Assembly (NCBI GenBank): GCA_020055645.1
Contig: CM034546.1
Span: 7,688,001-7,752,000 of the forward strand
Source of the DNA: Tomocerus qinae
Taxonomy: Eukaryota > Arthropoda > Collembola > Entomobryomorpha > Tomoceridae
DNA: 64,000 bases
Direction: 5' to 3'
The notes beneath the pieces are model-generated. The model had not been told where the DNA came from and made no database searches. It worked only from the letters and a program-made list of their open reading frames with translations. The translations under genes were made by a program, and so were the position numbers. This document shows, piece after piece, positions 12,240 to 23,815 of this stretch. The stretch's first letter is position 1. Each line of letters starts with the position of its first letter.

Positions 12240-13616
12240 AGATTTTTGGTATTTTTGGAACTAATGAAAACAATTCTAACTTTTGCAACACAAAAGTCTT
12301 TTTGAAATAAGAAAATAATTTTTCCGAAAGTATATCCCTTAATGTATTGGCAGGACAAGCTTTTGTGCTAAAAACAATTCAATTATAACATTGGTGATTG
12401 CTACGAGGAAATTGTTTTACTTAGACTTTAATAATTTAAGTATTTGTATCTTATAGAATTGTCTATCATATGAAATACTTAACTGCATTATTATCTAATG
12501 AGTATATTATCATGCAAGAATACCAAATAAGAGCATTAATACAGCTTCGCGTTAATCGCTAAATGATTTTTTGTGATAGCTTTGTAGCAGTGGCAGAATT
12601 ATTTACCATTATTACAACAATTTATTCTAATATCTACACATTTTTATTTTTTGGCGATTTCAAATATTAGTTTCCCCATTGGAAATACCTTCTCAATATA
12701 CTTTTAACTGTCATGCAGACTTCATTTGCCGTAATGGCGTATTTTGAAGCAGCCAGCGGTTAAACTTAAGCCTAATAAGGTGAATATTGAGTGGGAAGTA
12801 GTCTAATATGACACTTCGCTACCGCTATCGTTAAGGTATTGTATAACTGACAAATTTACGTTTACCTCGATAGCAACGCTAATTACATCTACCCAAACTT
12901 ATTATTTACTTATCAACTTTATAATTTACTTACTGTGCGTGATCGTGAGTGAACTGTCCTTACACTTCTAATAGCCTGTTAAAACTCCCATTAATATTAT
13001 GGCCTTGAAATTATGATAAATAAATACCAATAATTGAAGGCATGGAATTTAAAATAAATAGCATTTTTCTAAATTACAAAAACAATATTCAATGAGTGAC
13101 GTAATGTGCATCAATCCCATTCATTAAATATATTAAAATTAACATTTAACTTAATAAAATTTTGATTAGGGGTGAATCCGTTGAATAAAAAGTGACACTC
13201 CCACTTTCTTTGAAAAATGAAATGTTTGAAATAAATAGGGTACTTGGCATTCATTTCAATAAATTTCGCGTGTTGCGCATGCGTGTACACATGCACATTG
13301 TATTTATTTCATTTAATTCATTTATTTCAATTATTTCAATTATTTCAATAATTTTATTAATTTTAAATATTTCGTTTTTCAAGAAAAATTCCTTGAAAGG
13401 AGAAATTAATGCCATGTATGAATTGGAGAGTTGGTGAGCTTTTTACACATCGAAAGTTACGGACCAATTTCCATTTGGCTTAAAACAACTCACCCTGAGT
13501 TATATTACGTTTTTATAGCTATTCTTTTAATAAAATAGACAATTAACAATGACAATAATGCATTATAGCATTTTATTGAAATTAACCTTGAAATAACTTT
13601 CACAATGCTTTAACTG
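12240..13616. other. Divergent promoter region between OAS-1 (-) and the knottin (+)
   Basis: This region between two divergent genes has a close counterpart at 22086-23290 in unit 2. It contains an alternating TTTCAATTATTTCAATTATT stretch near 13315-13360. The short ORFs are not conserved. Shared control of the two genes is possible but unproven. Confidence 0.5.
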
Positions 13617-13624
13617 TATAAATA
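13617..13624 (+). promoter_or_regulatory. TATA box of knottin gene 1
   Basis: TATAAATA lies 81 bp before the ATG at 13698. The same box is kept at 30193-30202 before the third copy (TATATAAATA) and is degraded to TATATAGA at about 23293 in the pseudogene copy. This pattern supports it as a working promoter element. Confidence 0.6.
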
Positions 13625-13697
13625 CCATCCCAAATGTGATTGTGACATCTGTAATCTGTAACTTATTCTGCTCTGCGCAAGTAAATTGATTTATAAA

Positions 13698-14487
13698 ATG
13701 TCAAGAAAAATTATTCTTTCAGTAATTGCTTACGCGTTGATTGCGATTCTTTGTGGTAACTGAATAACGAAAATAACTAATTTTAAGAAAATATTTACTA
13801 TAAAAATACTATAATGTTGTTTTTAATTTAATAATTATTTCTACATGTGGAATTTTGAAACTTTTATAAGGGTTAGGAAATAAAAATAATATTTGAAATG
13901 TTTTTAAATACGAATACGCTTTATATAAATTCAGTTAACACTTTTAAATTGATATTTATTAATATTTTCATTTATCCAACTGTGAAATCAAAATATTTGA
14001 GTAGGTTTTCGATCAAATGGATTATGCAATAATTCTGCAATTAAATATTATTTATTATAATCCCGTCAAAATGGTAGTTTTTATTATTATTCTTACAACA
14101 AAAAACATAGTACGGCTACGGCTTGGAAATTCTCCTATAACTTCTACTATTATAAGTAACTATTTACTCAATAATTTAAGTAAATTATTAAAAAAATAAA
14201 CTAGATTAACTATCAGTTCGAAATTATTGGCCTGTTGAATTTTAGATGGAACTACGTCGGAGCAAATGATAACATTTATAGAAGGGGATTCTGAAACAGG
14301 GAACTCTAAAGGGCATTATATTGAAAAACGTAGAGCAATTCCTCCTGTTTGGGAAAATGGTCGTTGCAAAACATATGGGGCGTGTTTTATTCAGCAAGAG
14401 TGCTGCAAAGGATACACTTGTAGAGATCGTGAAGGACATTTTTACAACCAATGTACAATGTGGGGACTACCCAGGTATTTCCACTAA
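13698..14487 (+). CDS. Small secreted cystine-knot (knottin) protein
   Basis: There are two exons. Exon 1 (13698-13755) encodes a 19-residue signal peptide ending in Cys plus one base, with donor G|GTAACT. Exon 2 (14246-14487) follows TTTAG and completes the codon in phase 1, giving 99 residues with TAA at 14485-14487. An acidic propeptide-like stretch leads to a KRR site (likely furin-type cleavage). A C-terminal domain follows with six cysteines spaced C-x5-C-x5-CC-x4-C-x10-C. This is the inhibitor cystine knot pattern shared by many arthropod antimicrobial peptides, channel-active peptides and protease inhibitors, so the specific role is not decided. AATAAA lies at 14572-14577. It is sandwiched between OAS-like genes 1 and 2, and the arrangement is duplicated at 20.8-28.4 kb. 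It falls below the usual ORF length because of the split. Confidence 0.75.
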
Positions 14488-14571
14488 TAACCAAAATAAT
14501 AATAAATATAGTTCCTTGACACTTTGGGTGTCCTGTCCTGTATACTTGTTCTCAGTATCTCAGTATTATCA

Positions 14572-14577
14572 AATAAA
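14572..14577 (+). terminator. Polyadenylation signal of knottin gene 1
   Basis: AATAAA lies 85 bp after the knottin stop codon; a second AATAAA follows at about 14623. Confidence 0.5.
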
Positions 14578-14929
14578 AGTACTAAGTACACTTTTGTATC
14601 AATTAATTTTATTGTATTTTGAATAAATCATTAATGTTGAAAAATTATTAGTATTATTGACAGAATGCTGTGTATAATAGTCCAGAACACTTTAGGGGGT
14701 GATTGAACATGCGACAAGGTTTTTGTTATGTATGAAAATACTGTTTATTAAATTTTGAGAATGTATGTTTTTTTTGGGAAATTAAGGGCCACCCTACCAC
14801 CATCCTTTTAAATACGTTCTTGACCGCATAAACACTAGTCTTGATAACCCATGCCGCAGTTAATTGTCCTGTCAATTAACGTTACGTGTGTGTATAGTTC
14901 ATTTCCTGGTAATAGCAGATTGTGAATAG

Positions 14930-15175
14930 AGTTACGATAATTCCCATTTCCCACACTACTTTGCTGGACGTCCGGAAAATGTGGGAAATTGTGTCAAATG
15001 GGAAATAGTAAGAAATATGGGAGATAAAGCCCAAAAATTTGAAGTTTGGCTCTATTTCCCACTATTTCCCACACTTCCCATTTTTTTCTACATTTTGATG
15101 CCATTATTTCCCAGTAGGAAATGGGAAACTTTCCGTTATTTGTGTTTCCCATGTGTAACCTTGATGAAAATGGGT
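14930..15175. repeat. GGGAAAT / ATTTCCC rich imperfect palindromic segment
   Basis: Blocks such as TTCCCATTTCCCACACT, TGGGAAATTGTG, CTATTTCCCACTATTTCCC and CCCAGTAGGAAATGGGAAAC occur in both orientations, so both strands show short ORFs here. A related, decayed block occurs at about 26970-27090 in the duplicated unit. It probably is an old palindromic element or low-complexity repeat and not coding. Confidence 0.45.
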
Positions 15176-15396
15176 ATACTTTATGGGTTTTCAACCACAA
15201 AGAAAATAATACACGATTGATAATATAAATAACGTCGCTGCTATCTTTTAAAACTAATTCAGTTTATTGCAACTTACAATGTGACATACAAATTGCATAT
15301 AAGCACAAAAATTGACGAAATTTGAAACCGCGACTTGAATATAGGTGCCACCGTTTATGGAAAATCTCTGAATTGGCGGGTTGGATGAACATGATG

Positions 15397-16670
15397 TTAT
15401 GCTGAATAATATTTCCCAGGATTCGAAAAATCATAATTCGCTGCATAATAATCGCTAGGTTGGCAATCGCTTTCAAAATGTATTTGATACGCGTGGGAAT
15501 AGTTCTTGATAAATGTATTTTTAAAGAATTTAGTATTAATACAAGAATCAACCTTCCACTTTTCTAGTTCGCCTAAGCTAATTTTAGCATTAACTTTATA
15601 TTTCATAATCGCTGATTGTGGCATATTCCAATGATGAACTATATTAGAATAGTAGTTAACCGGGTCCAAAATAATGGGACCGCGATATTGTAATAAGAAC
15701 TGTGGAATTTCAGATATTTTGTAATAATCTTCAAAAATTATGTGCAAATGTTCAAAATCGGCTATCATGTTTAAAAATTTCTTGAACGCCAAGTAAAAAT
15801 TATTTTCAGGGACACCTTCACAAGCTTTGATTGCAATTAATTCCATTATAAATGACCTTCCATGAAAGTATTCGGTTAAATATATTTTCCCATTCCAATA
15901 TTTAGCCAAACGCACAACTGAATGTACAAATGCAGATCGTCTTTTCCCAAATGATGCTGCTTCTGCAGATAATCCACTGTTGTAATGATAATAATAAACA
16001 AAAGGATTAGCAAGTTTTTGAATCTTTAGAAAAGTTTCCTTGTAATTGCTTGAATTTGGTTTTTTATAGTCTGCAGTTGGAATTATATCAAATCTAATTT
16101 CCGAAACCTTTATTTTAATTAGCATTCCTGTGGTTCCTCTATATTTATAGTTTTCAAATTTGTCGGAATTATTATTTAACACTTTTTTTATTTCCTGAAT
16201 GACTGTCGGATATGGTGGTTCGATATTGTTTATGAAAACAACAATATCAAAATCTGAACGGTTGCTCACGGCGGTGCCTTTTCCAAAACTTCCAGCAATA
16301 GTATATCTGTCGACGTCATAATGACTTCTTTTTAAAATCTTGTAAATCTTCTTCGCAATTTTCCTTCCTTTCAAGTAAATATCATTTGGCGGTTTAATTT
16401 GCAAACAAATATTTTCTAGTATTTTGTTTAACTCGCATTTTGCGCCTGAATTCTCATATGACGAGGACATTTTCCAGTGACAAGATTTAATCTACATTAA
16501 CGAAAATCTTATTATTACCCAGGTATTCACCAAATAGTTGATATTTTTTTATAAATGGTAGTAGGAAAACATACCTCAGAAGAATAATCGCATCCCACAT
16601 TTATATTAATAAGTGTCACTACGCATTGCAGTATCAAAAAAATGTTAAAACAGAGTATCGAACCTTTCAT
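15397..16670 (-). CDS. Secreted OAS-like nucleotidyltransferase 2 (two exons)
   Basis: Exon 1 (16575-16670, 32 codons) encodes a signal peptide with core LCFNIFLILQCVVTLI and ends GAG|GTATGT. Exon 2 (15397-16491) begins after TAG in phase 0, giving 396 residues. An internal ATG at 16470 could be taken as the start, but the open frame continues through it to the acceptor and the same two-exon layout recurs in all five paralogues. Visible motifs: GSFGKGTAV at about 99-107, DFD at 112-114, third Asp at about 167 (RFDIIP), VVRLAKYW with Arg226/Lys229, MEL with Glu249, and RGPIILDPVNYYSN. The last is close to the vertebrate OAS RPVILDP-D-P--N signature. Complete and probably active. It is most similar to OAS-like 4 in the duplicated unit. 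Confidence 0.85.
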
Positions 16671-17330
16671 ACTTACTCAGTGTTTTTATAAAAAATTTAA
16701 ATCTATTAACTTTTGCAACAAATTTTTTTTATAATTGAAGGAATTTTTCAAAACTGTAGTACAAGTCGGAATACTCTTTGTAAGTTCAAGTAGTAACTAT
16801 CGACTTAAACTTTATATATTTAAATTTAAACCATTATCTAATGCCTAATTGCGGAAAATCGTTAAAGTAATTGCCAGGAAACTCAAATTATTCAAGAAAA
16901 CAAGCTGATTCTCGCTGATTACTTTATAACGGGATATAAATTGACGACCTTTTTTAATACCGAGATTTAAATAAAATTGACATAATGCTTACATAACGGT
17001 ATGTAACCTTTATTTATGGGTTTAGTTTGTACGAAGATTAACATTATTATCTTGAAACAGGTGTTAAGCTAAAAGTGGTAAGCAAATGAATTGTTTATTT
17101 CAATAATGGTTGCTGCCATCGCTATTTAGCTCTAAGAGATAGAGGCATATTTTACTATAATCATAATCATTAGTACTATGTTTGTTAGCTTACTTGAATG
17201 CTTGCATATGTATGTCTAAAAATGTATCGCCAAATCAAATGCATGCAAACTCAATTCCTCTTTCCAATCGAGAATCAAGCTATATAGAATCGGACAAGAA
17301 ACATCTCACATAATTATATAAAGAATATTC
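16671..17330. other. OAS-2 upstream region
   Basis: It has clear sequence similarity to 28448-29085 upstream of OAS-like 4, including blocks around the 5' flank of exon 1. No gene or element was recognised. Confidence 0.5.
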
Positions 17331-17335
17331 AATAT

Positions 17336-18145
17336 TGTCAGATGGAATGTAAATTAGTAAGGGAGTTGGATGGTGAGGTAGAGTGAAGAAGGAGAGTCGT
17401 GCGCAGTTTCCTTTCGTGTCGAGCAGAGCGGTGGCATTGTATTCGAGTGTTGTCAGCTTTTAATGTATTAATATGTAAATCAAGCGAGCAGTTGTCGTAT
17501 GGGGAGCGCCATTTTTCTTTACTATTGTACTCTGTTCTTTTCGTGGTTAATTAGGAGAGCACAGCCGATTTGTGATCATTGTCTCTGGAGCTGTGGCTCG
17601 GGATTGATCTCTTAATTGTATTCTAGTTTTTGAGAAGTTTCTGTCTTTAGCTATTAAGTAATTTTGAGTTAGTGTGTAAGTCCGTTCGTATTACTGATTC
17701 AGCTTGCTAACTGTAGTGGTAATACGAACATTGTCACCAATACGAGGAGGAGTGGTCGTAAGCTGAATTTGTTAAGAGGACTTCACTCGGTATTGGGTAC
17801 TAATTGTAATTGTCGGTAAATTTGGTTCATTTACTATTATTTGGGAGTTTGGGATATGTTATTACTATTTATTTGAGTTGTATTTAAATTGATTAATTGT
17901 GTATGATTTATGAAGCATTATTATTTTGGGTGTCATTGAATACGGGTGATGAATTTATGTAATAATTGATTTATGTGGATAAATACCTTCATTATGAGTG
18001 CAATTGTCTGTATGTGTACTAATTGTCGTATTTTCGTCAACTTATAGATATATTAGCATACGAGGTAGGAGATTTGCTCGAGCGGTATATCATATAACGG
18101 CACCTAACATCTTCCAACTGCCTTCCGATTTGCTTTTACACTTAT
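17336..18145. mobile_element. About 810-bp insertion, possible solo LTR
   Basis: Comparison with the paralogous region around 29085-29110 shows that these 810 bp are absent there. The insertion is bounded by direct repeats AATAT (17331-17335 and 18146-18150). It starts TGTCAG and is richer in G+C than its surroundings. A 5-bp target duplication and a TGT start fit an LTR of a BEL/Pao or Ty3-type element, but the expected CA at the far end is not seen (it ends CTTAT), so the type is uncertain. No coding region. Confidence 0.45.
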
Positions 18146-18150
18146 AATAT

Positions 18151-19429
18151 CATTGTTACCATGTATAATATTATGTATTCCTATATCGCATGTATGTATA
18201 TGTAACTGTTGCATCGATTTTTGTATTTATAAGATTTGTAAACGAATACGTACACTACTATCTCGTTACTCTGCATTTTGCCAGTCTTCCAGATGTAGTT
18301 TTAAAATGTCATGTTCGAAAATCAGATTGGTGTAACATGATATTTTCCACATCTATAATTTCGGATAATTTCCGGTTGAATTCATCAGAATTAGTTAGAA
18401 CAACTGAATTATAACTATTACTTCCATACTAAGGCCGACTAAGGTGGAAAGACACTACTTTTACGTTACGTTTTATAAGCGCATACGAATTTATGTTATT
18501 AGTAACACGGCAATACTATGTACTACAGGTACTGTGATGGGCCAGTGGTATATACAGTATACAGTGTGTGATGAGTTATGCGGTCTTGAGTACGAATTCT
18601 TAAAATTCTACCATGCAGTAGAAGCAGAAAAAAATTTAAAAAATGGGTAGAAGAGTATACAAGCAGTATAAATTTTACTACTGAGGATATTCTACCGGAT
18701 CAAGCAGTAAAATTCTTAATTCTTTAGGGACGGCGTTTTAGTTTTCTTCAGCTGACAGGCGGAGCCAGTAGAAGGAAATTATGAGGCTAGACTTCTACTA
18801 GACTAGGCACTTTTTTCATTTAGTATTTCGTTGGGCTTCTATGAGAGTAAATTATGAGAGTGACTTCTACTAGACTCTTTTCATTTAGTATTTGGTTTGG
18901 CTAGATTTACAAGTAAAGGGCAATTTGAGTGTGCAACTTAATGACCCTGTACCGTGCCGTGGCGGCTCTAGGATTTGCGAGGCCCTGGGCAAAATATTCG
19001 CTTGAAGCCGTATAATAACAATTTACAAATATGCATTTACAAAATAAAGGTAATAAGGAAAGGAAAGTCTGTGTTCCGTGAACAGCCTGCTAACCGTTTA
19101 ATATGTTTTGATAGGATGACAAAAAAGTCTATTTATATTACCAAAATAAGATGCCTATTTCCAAAATAAGAACTAAACAGGGTTATAGGACTAAAAAAGT
19201 CATCGTTGATTTAGTTAAAAATTCAAACAAAGATTTTTGGCCTGTCAGCTATCTCAGGTATTTCATTTCTGACTACTCAAAATCATTTTCAGCCAGCTGA
19301 AATGGAACTCGGAAGACAGTATGAAACATATTATTATGCATTAATATTCAAAGATTTGACATTTTGACACTCCGCTTAGCTTTTATTTTATAAGTTCTCC
19401 GCCAAACATGCAATAACACCATCGGACAC
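18151..19429. other. Non-coding tail of unit 1
   Basis: It is homologous to about 29100-29810 up to about 18945, including the GTATATGTAACTGTTGCATC and GCATTTTGCCAGTCTTCC blocks. The short plus-strand ORFs here have stops and indels in the sister copy, so they are not considered genes. From 18950 to 19429 nothing is recognised. Confidence 0.5.
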
Positions 19430-19431
19430 TA

Positions 19432-19980
19432 CACACTTAGAAATCCAGTCAAAGTGGTTTAACGTTATTCACTTAATGTTAAAATTTAACATTAAATAAG
19501 GCACCTGCAATATTTTTTTAATGTAAGTTTTAACAGTAAATGTCCTGTAGGCAAAAGTCACGTTAATTTTATGTTAACCTGACATGACCATAACGTTAGT
19601 TGAGGTTAACAGTATGTCATGTCAAGTCACCTCAGCTAGATTTATCACCAGCGATAACCACCATAACATTTCATGTGGCGGTGTGGTTCAGTGTGTAGGG
19701 TGTCCGCCTGAGTAGTGCATGGAACTGGGATCGCTTCCTGGCTTCAATTTTTGCACCATCTAACATTAAATAATGTTATAATGACAGTATTCCCAACATG
19801 AGGCAATGTTAACTTTTAACATGATCCCATGTTAATTTTAACCACAAATACTGTTAAAATATTAACAGGATGTGGACAATGTTAATTTAACGCTAAATAA
19901 TGTGTAACCATCCCTACGTGATTTCTAAGGTGATATACTGTTAAATATAACAGTATATCAGCTTAGGATTTCTAAGTGTG
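19432..19980. mobile_element. 549-bp mariner-type MITE with TA target duplication
   Basis: Perfect inverted ends CACACTTAGAAATCC / GGATTTCTAAGTGTG are flanked by TA (19430-19431 and 19981-19982), the Tc1/mariner target duplication. Near the right end a second TGATTTCTAAG and the palindrome GATATACTGTTA / TAACAGTATATC occur. The interior is rich in TTAACATTAAATAA-type palindromes. The sequence into which it inserted is recognisable from the homologous stretches at about 5590-5620 and 9965-10150 (CATCGG... CTCCACGGTGATGTG). Non-coding. Confidence 0.75.
19675..19745 (+). repeat. tRNA-like (SINE head-like) segment inside the MITE
   Basis: GTGGTTCAGTGT (A-box-like, about 19683) is followed 30-40 bp later by GGGATCGCTTCC (B-box-like, about 19727). 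This spacing resembles the head of a tRNA-derived SINE. It does not fold as a complete tRNA by eye, so it is called a relic. Confidence 0.4.
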
Positions 19981-20829
19981 TAAGTCCACGGTGATGTGCA
20001 CTAATATATTTGTTCAATTAAGTCTAGTATACTTCGTAAGCTACTTAGAAGCAAAAAGTCAAAGAAATAAGATTTTCTCAGTTTAGCAGTGAAAAATGCA
20101 GAGGAAAACAGGATAAAATTTAAGTGAACCGTGATAATTTTTGCTAGTTTGGCGAAAATGGTCATCAGTTAAAAATTCATATCGGGTGAATTATTGGATT
20201 TTTAAAAATTTTCGTATTGTTTAATTCCAATTTTATTATTTTATGGTCTTCGTAACCAAATTTTTAGTGCCATATTTTATTTAACATTACTGCTATATAT
20301 TTTCGTATATTTTGCTGATTATAAGCACATTTTATAAAAAATATCTGAGCCTTGCTAATATGTGTTAGAGTGTATGATTGTTGTAAACACCTTTCCTTTT
20401 TATTAATAAAAATAGTAAGAATTAACAAAAATTAAGTAAGAGTTAAGTTATTAAACTTATTATTCTTTATATGTATATTTATTACAAGATATCAACACTC
20501 GTAAGGTGATTGTAAGATTTGGATGAAAGGTAAGACCTTTGAAAAAACATTTTTTAAAGAAAGTAATTAGTACATTATTCAGAGTCCGTTACATCTTCGA
20601 TTCTTGATTCCATTAGTTGTTGTTCTAATAGTTTAGTTTTTAATTTTTTCTTAAATATAGCTAAGGAGTGTGAAGTTCTAATTTCAAAATGGTAAACTAT
20701 ACCAGTACAAGAGAGATTGGTCCATTTGCTTCAATATAACATCCAAAAATTGACAATTAAATTACTGCAATATTACAAAAACTGTGAAATCTGCAGGATT
20801 TGAATGGTTGGAGGAGAATGCTGCGTCTA

Positions 20830-22085
20830 TCATTTGGAAGGACGTGAAAATAGATTTGCTGAATAATATTCGGTGGGCTGACAATCACTTTCAACATTTA
20901 TTTGATATTCACGAGAATAGTCATTAAAAAATCTTTTTTTGAAAAATTTGGTATTCAAACATGGATTAGCCTTCCACTTTTCTAGTTCATCTAAGCTAAT
21001 TTTAGCATTAGCTTTGTATGTCATAATCGCTGACTGTGACATATGCCAATGATGACCCAAATTTTGATAGTAATTAATCGGATTTAGGAGAATGGGGCCG
21101 CGATATTGTAATATGAAATGTGGAATTTCAGATATTTTGTAATAATCTTCAAATATGATGTACAAATGGTCAAAATCGGCCACCATGTTCAAAAATTTTC
21201 TGAACGCTAAGTAAAAATTATTTTCGGGGACACCTTCACAAGCCTTCATTGCAATAAATTCCATCATCAATGATCTTCCATTTAAGAATTCGGTGTAATA
21301 TATTTTCCCATTCCAATATTTAGCCAAACGAACAATTGAATGCACAAATGCAGATTGCCTTTTACCCAATGATACTGATTCTTCAGAAAATCCACTGTTG
21401 TAATGATAATTATGAATAAAAGGATTTGGAAAGCTTTTAATCTTTAGAAATGTTTCCTTGTAATTACTTGAATTTGGTTTGCTATAGTATCCAGTAGGAA
21501 TTATATCAAATCTTATTTCCGACACTGTTATTTTGAATAGTAAATCTGTGGTTCCCCTATATTTGTAGTTTTCAAATTCATCCGATTGTTTATTGACTAT
21601 TTGTTGTAACTCGTGAATGACTTTCTGATGTGGTGGATTAATATTGTTTATGAAAACAACCACATCAAAATCCGCACTCTTATTTACCGCTGTCAACTTT
21701 CCGACACTTCCAGCAATGATATATCCATAGACGTCATAGTGACTTTTTTTAACAATTTTAAATACTTGCTCTGCAATTTTTCTTCCTTTTTGATAAAAAT
21801 TATTTGATGGTTTTATTGACAAAGAAAAATTTTCTAGTATATTATTAATGTCACATTTTGAAGTTGAATCAGATGATTTGGATAAATCCTAGTGGAAAGA
21901 AATTACTTATATTAACAATAATATTTCCATCAACAATCAAACAGTGCACCAAATAAATTCTATTAATTGTAATACCTACAAAAACATACCTCAGAAATAT
22001 ATTTCGATTCCATGCTAATATTTAGTCCAATCACACAATGTAGAGCTAAAAAACTGTAAAGTACTAAATGTATTAAATGATGCAT
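20830..22085 (-). CDS. Secreted OAS-like nucleotidyltransferase 3 (altered P-loop)
   Basis: Exon 1 (21990-22085, 32 codons) has signal core LVLYSFLALHCVIGL and ends GAG|GTATGT. Exon 2 (20830-21888) starts after TAG in phase 0, giving 384 residues. It is the unit-2 counterpart of OAS-like 1. The DFD pair (105-107), third Asp (about 160, RFDIIP), IVRLAKYW, MEF-AMKACEGVPENNF and RGPILLNPINYYQN are present. The P-loop, however, reads GSVGKLTAV (about 92-100) where the other five have GKGTA, and Ala replaces the Ser before DFD. In OAS the GKG(T) turn packs the donor triphosphate, so activity may be weaker or changed. The open frame without stops suggests that the protein is still under constraint. 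Confidence 0.8.
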
Positions 22086-23364
22086 GGGTTTTTGGGAATT
22101 GTGGAGCTAATTAAAACAATTTTAACTTTTTCAAAATAAAAATCTCTTTCTAACAGGAAAATATTTTTCCGAAATTTTACTAGTACAGCTGATGTATAGT
22201 CAAGCTTTTGAGCTAAAAACAATTCAAGTATACAATTGTTACACAGAAATTGTTATACAGTAACTGTTAATATTTATATTTTATAGAATTGTCTATTACC
22301 TGAAATTTAGTTCTTATCTAATGAGAATTTTATCAATAATGCCGAAAAAGAGAATTAAAAGAGAATTAACGTTTTTCCGCGTTAATTGCTTTGTAACAGC
22401 TGAGAGCATAGAGGCAGAATTATTTACTATTATTAGAGCAATATTTATTATAATTACTAGACATTTTTTTTGGTAACTTCAAATACTATTAAATTTCCCA
22501 TTAAAAATAACTTCTCAATATACTTTTAATTTTCATGTAAATTTGTTTGACTTCATAGGTAAACGTATTTTGAAGCAGCGGTTATGTCTAATAATGGAAA
22601 TATTGAATGGCTAAGTAGTCTGTTTTGATAATGCCACGCTCCGCTATCGTTGAGGTATTGAAAAGCTGTAAAATTAGTCGTATAAGTTTCACTCATCAAC
22701 TTTATCATTTATATACCGCCCGTGACTAAACTGTACTTAAACGCTTAATAGCCCGTAAAAACTTCCATTAATATCAAATTATGATAAATGAATGCAAATC
22801 ATTAAAGGCATGGAATGTAGAATGAAATTTTCATGTCATGAATTACAAAAACAATGAAGGACATAATGTGCGCCAAGAGAGCTAGCATCCATTAAATGTA
22901 TCAAAATTGATTTAACTTAAATAGATTAGGTTTAGGTGTTAATCCGCTGAATAAAAAGTGGAGCAAGTTTAATTCCTGCGGCAAACGAAAATTGGATTAA
23001 AACTTCTTCCTTCCTTCAGGGACGGTCCACCGTGCAATCAACTGCCAACTTCCTTATTCATGCCCAATGTCTAGTACCTTTATTTCTAACTTCTGGTTTT
23101 TTGGACTTGCTTTCCTGAAAGTTACAGTTAAATTTCCATTTATCATTAAAAAAACTGACCCTGAACTACATTATTCTTTTATACTTCATCCACTCTTTTT
23201 ATAAAATGGGCAATTGTTATGCTGTAATGTCATTATTATATAGTATTCTATATTGTAATTAACCTCGCAAGTAAACTTTCGGAAAGACTAACTATATAGA
23301 CAGAATCCATAAATGAGATTATGACAATTGTAACACGTTCTGCGCAAATAAATTTACTTACAAA
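22086..23364. other. Divergent region between OAS-3 and the knottin pseudogene
   Basis: This is the duplicated counterpart of 12240-13616. It includes the decayed TATA box (about 23293). No gene was recognised. Confidence 0.5.
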
Positions 23365-23815
23365 ATGTCAAGGAAAGTTATCGTTTCAGTAGTTGCTTAC
23401 GTGTTTATTGCAGTTATTTGTGGTAATAGCTGATAACGAAAATAACTTTTATTATGCTATAATGTTATTTTTAATTTATTTATTTCTGCACATTATGTGA
23501 CATTTTTAATCTGTGTAATGTACGTGAAATAAAATATACATTTAAAATATTTTTTAAAGCGTATACGCTTTATGATTCGGTTTACATATAAATCGCTACT
23601 TATAAAAAACGTTTGCAGATATCCAACTGTGAAATCAAACTATTTTAACAGTTTTTCAATAAAATCGAATAAATATGCAGTAATTTTGTAATTAATATTT
23701 ATTTCAATTACTTTCTTTCACGACAAAAATGGTAGGTCTTATTAATGTTATTCTTACAACAAAACACAAAATACGATTTCTTTTGACTTGATTTTTATCC
23801 GATAAATACTATTAC

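Noticed and set aside
16470-16470. Internal ATG as the true start of OAS-like 2 (also 28249 in OAS-like 4)
   Set aside because: The open frame runs through it to a good acceptor. The paralogues lack an ATG at this place (TTG or GTG only), while all six have the signal exon in phase.
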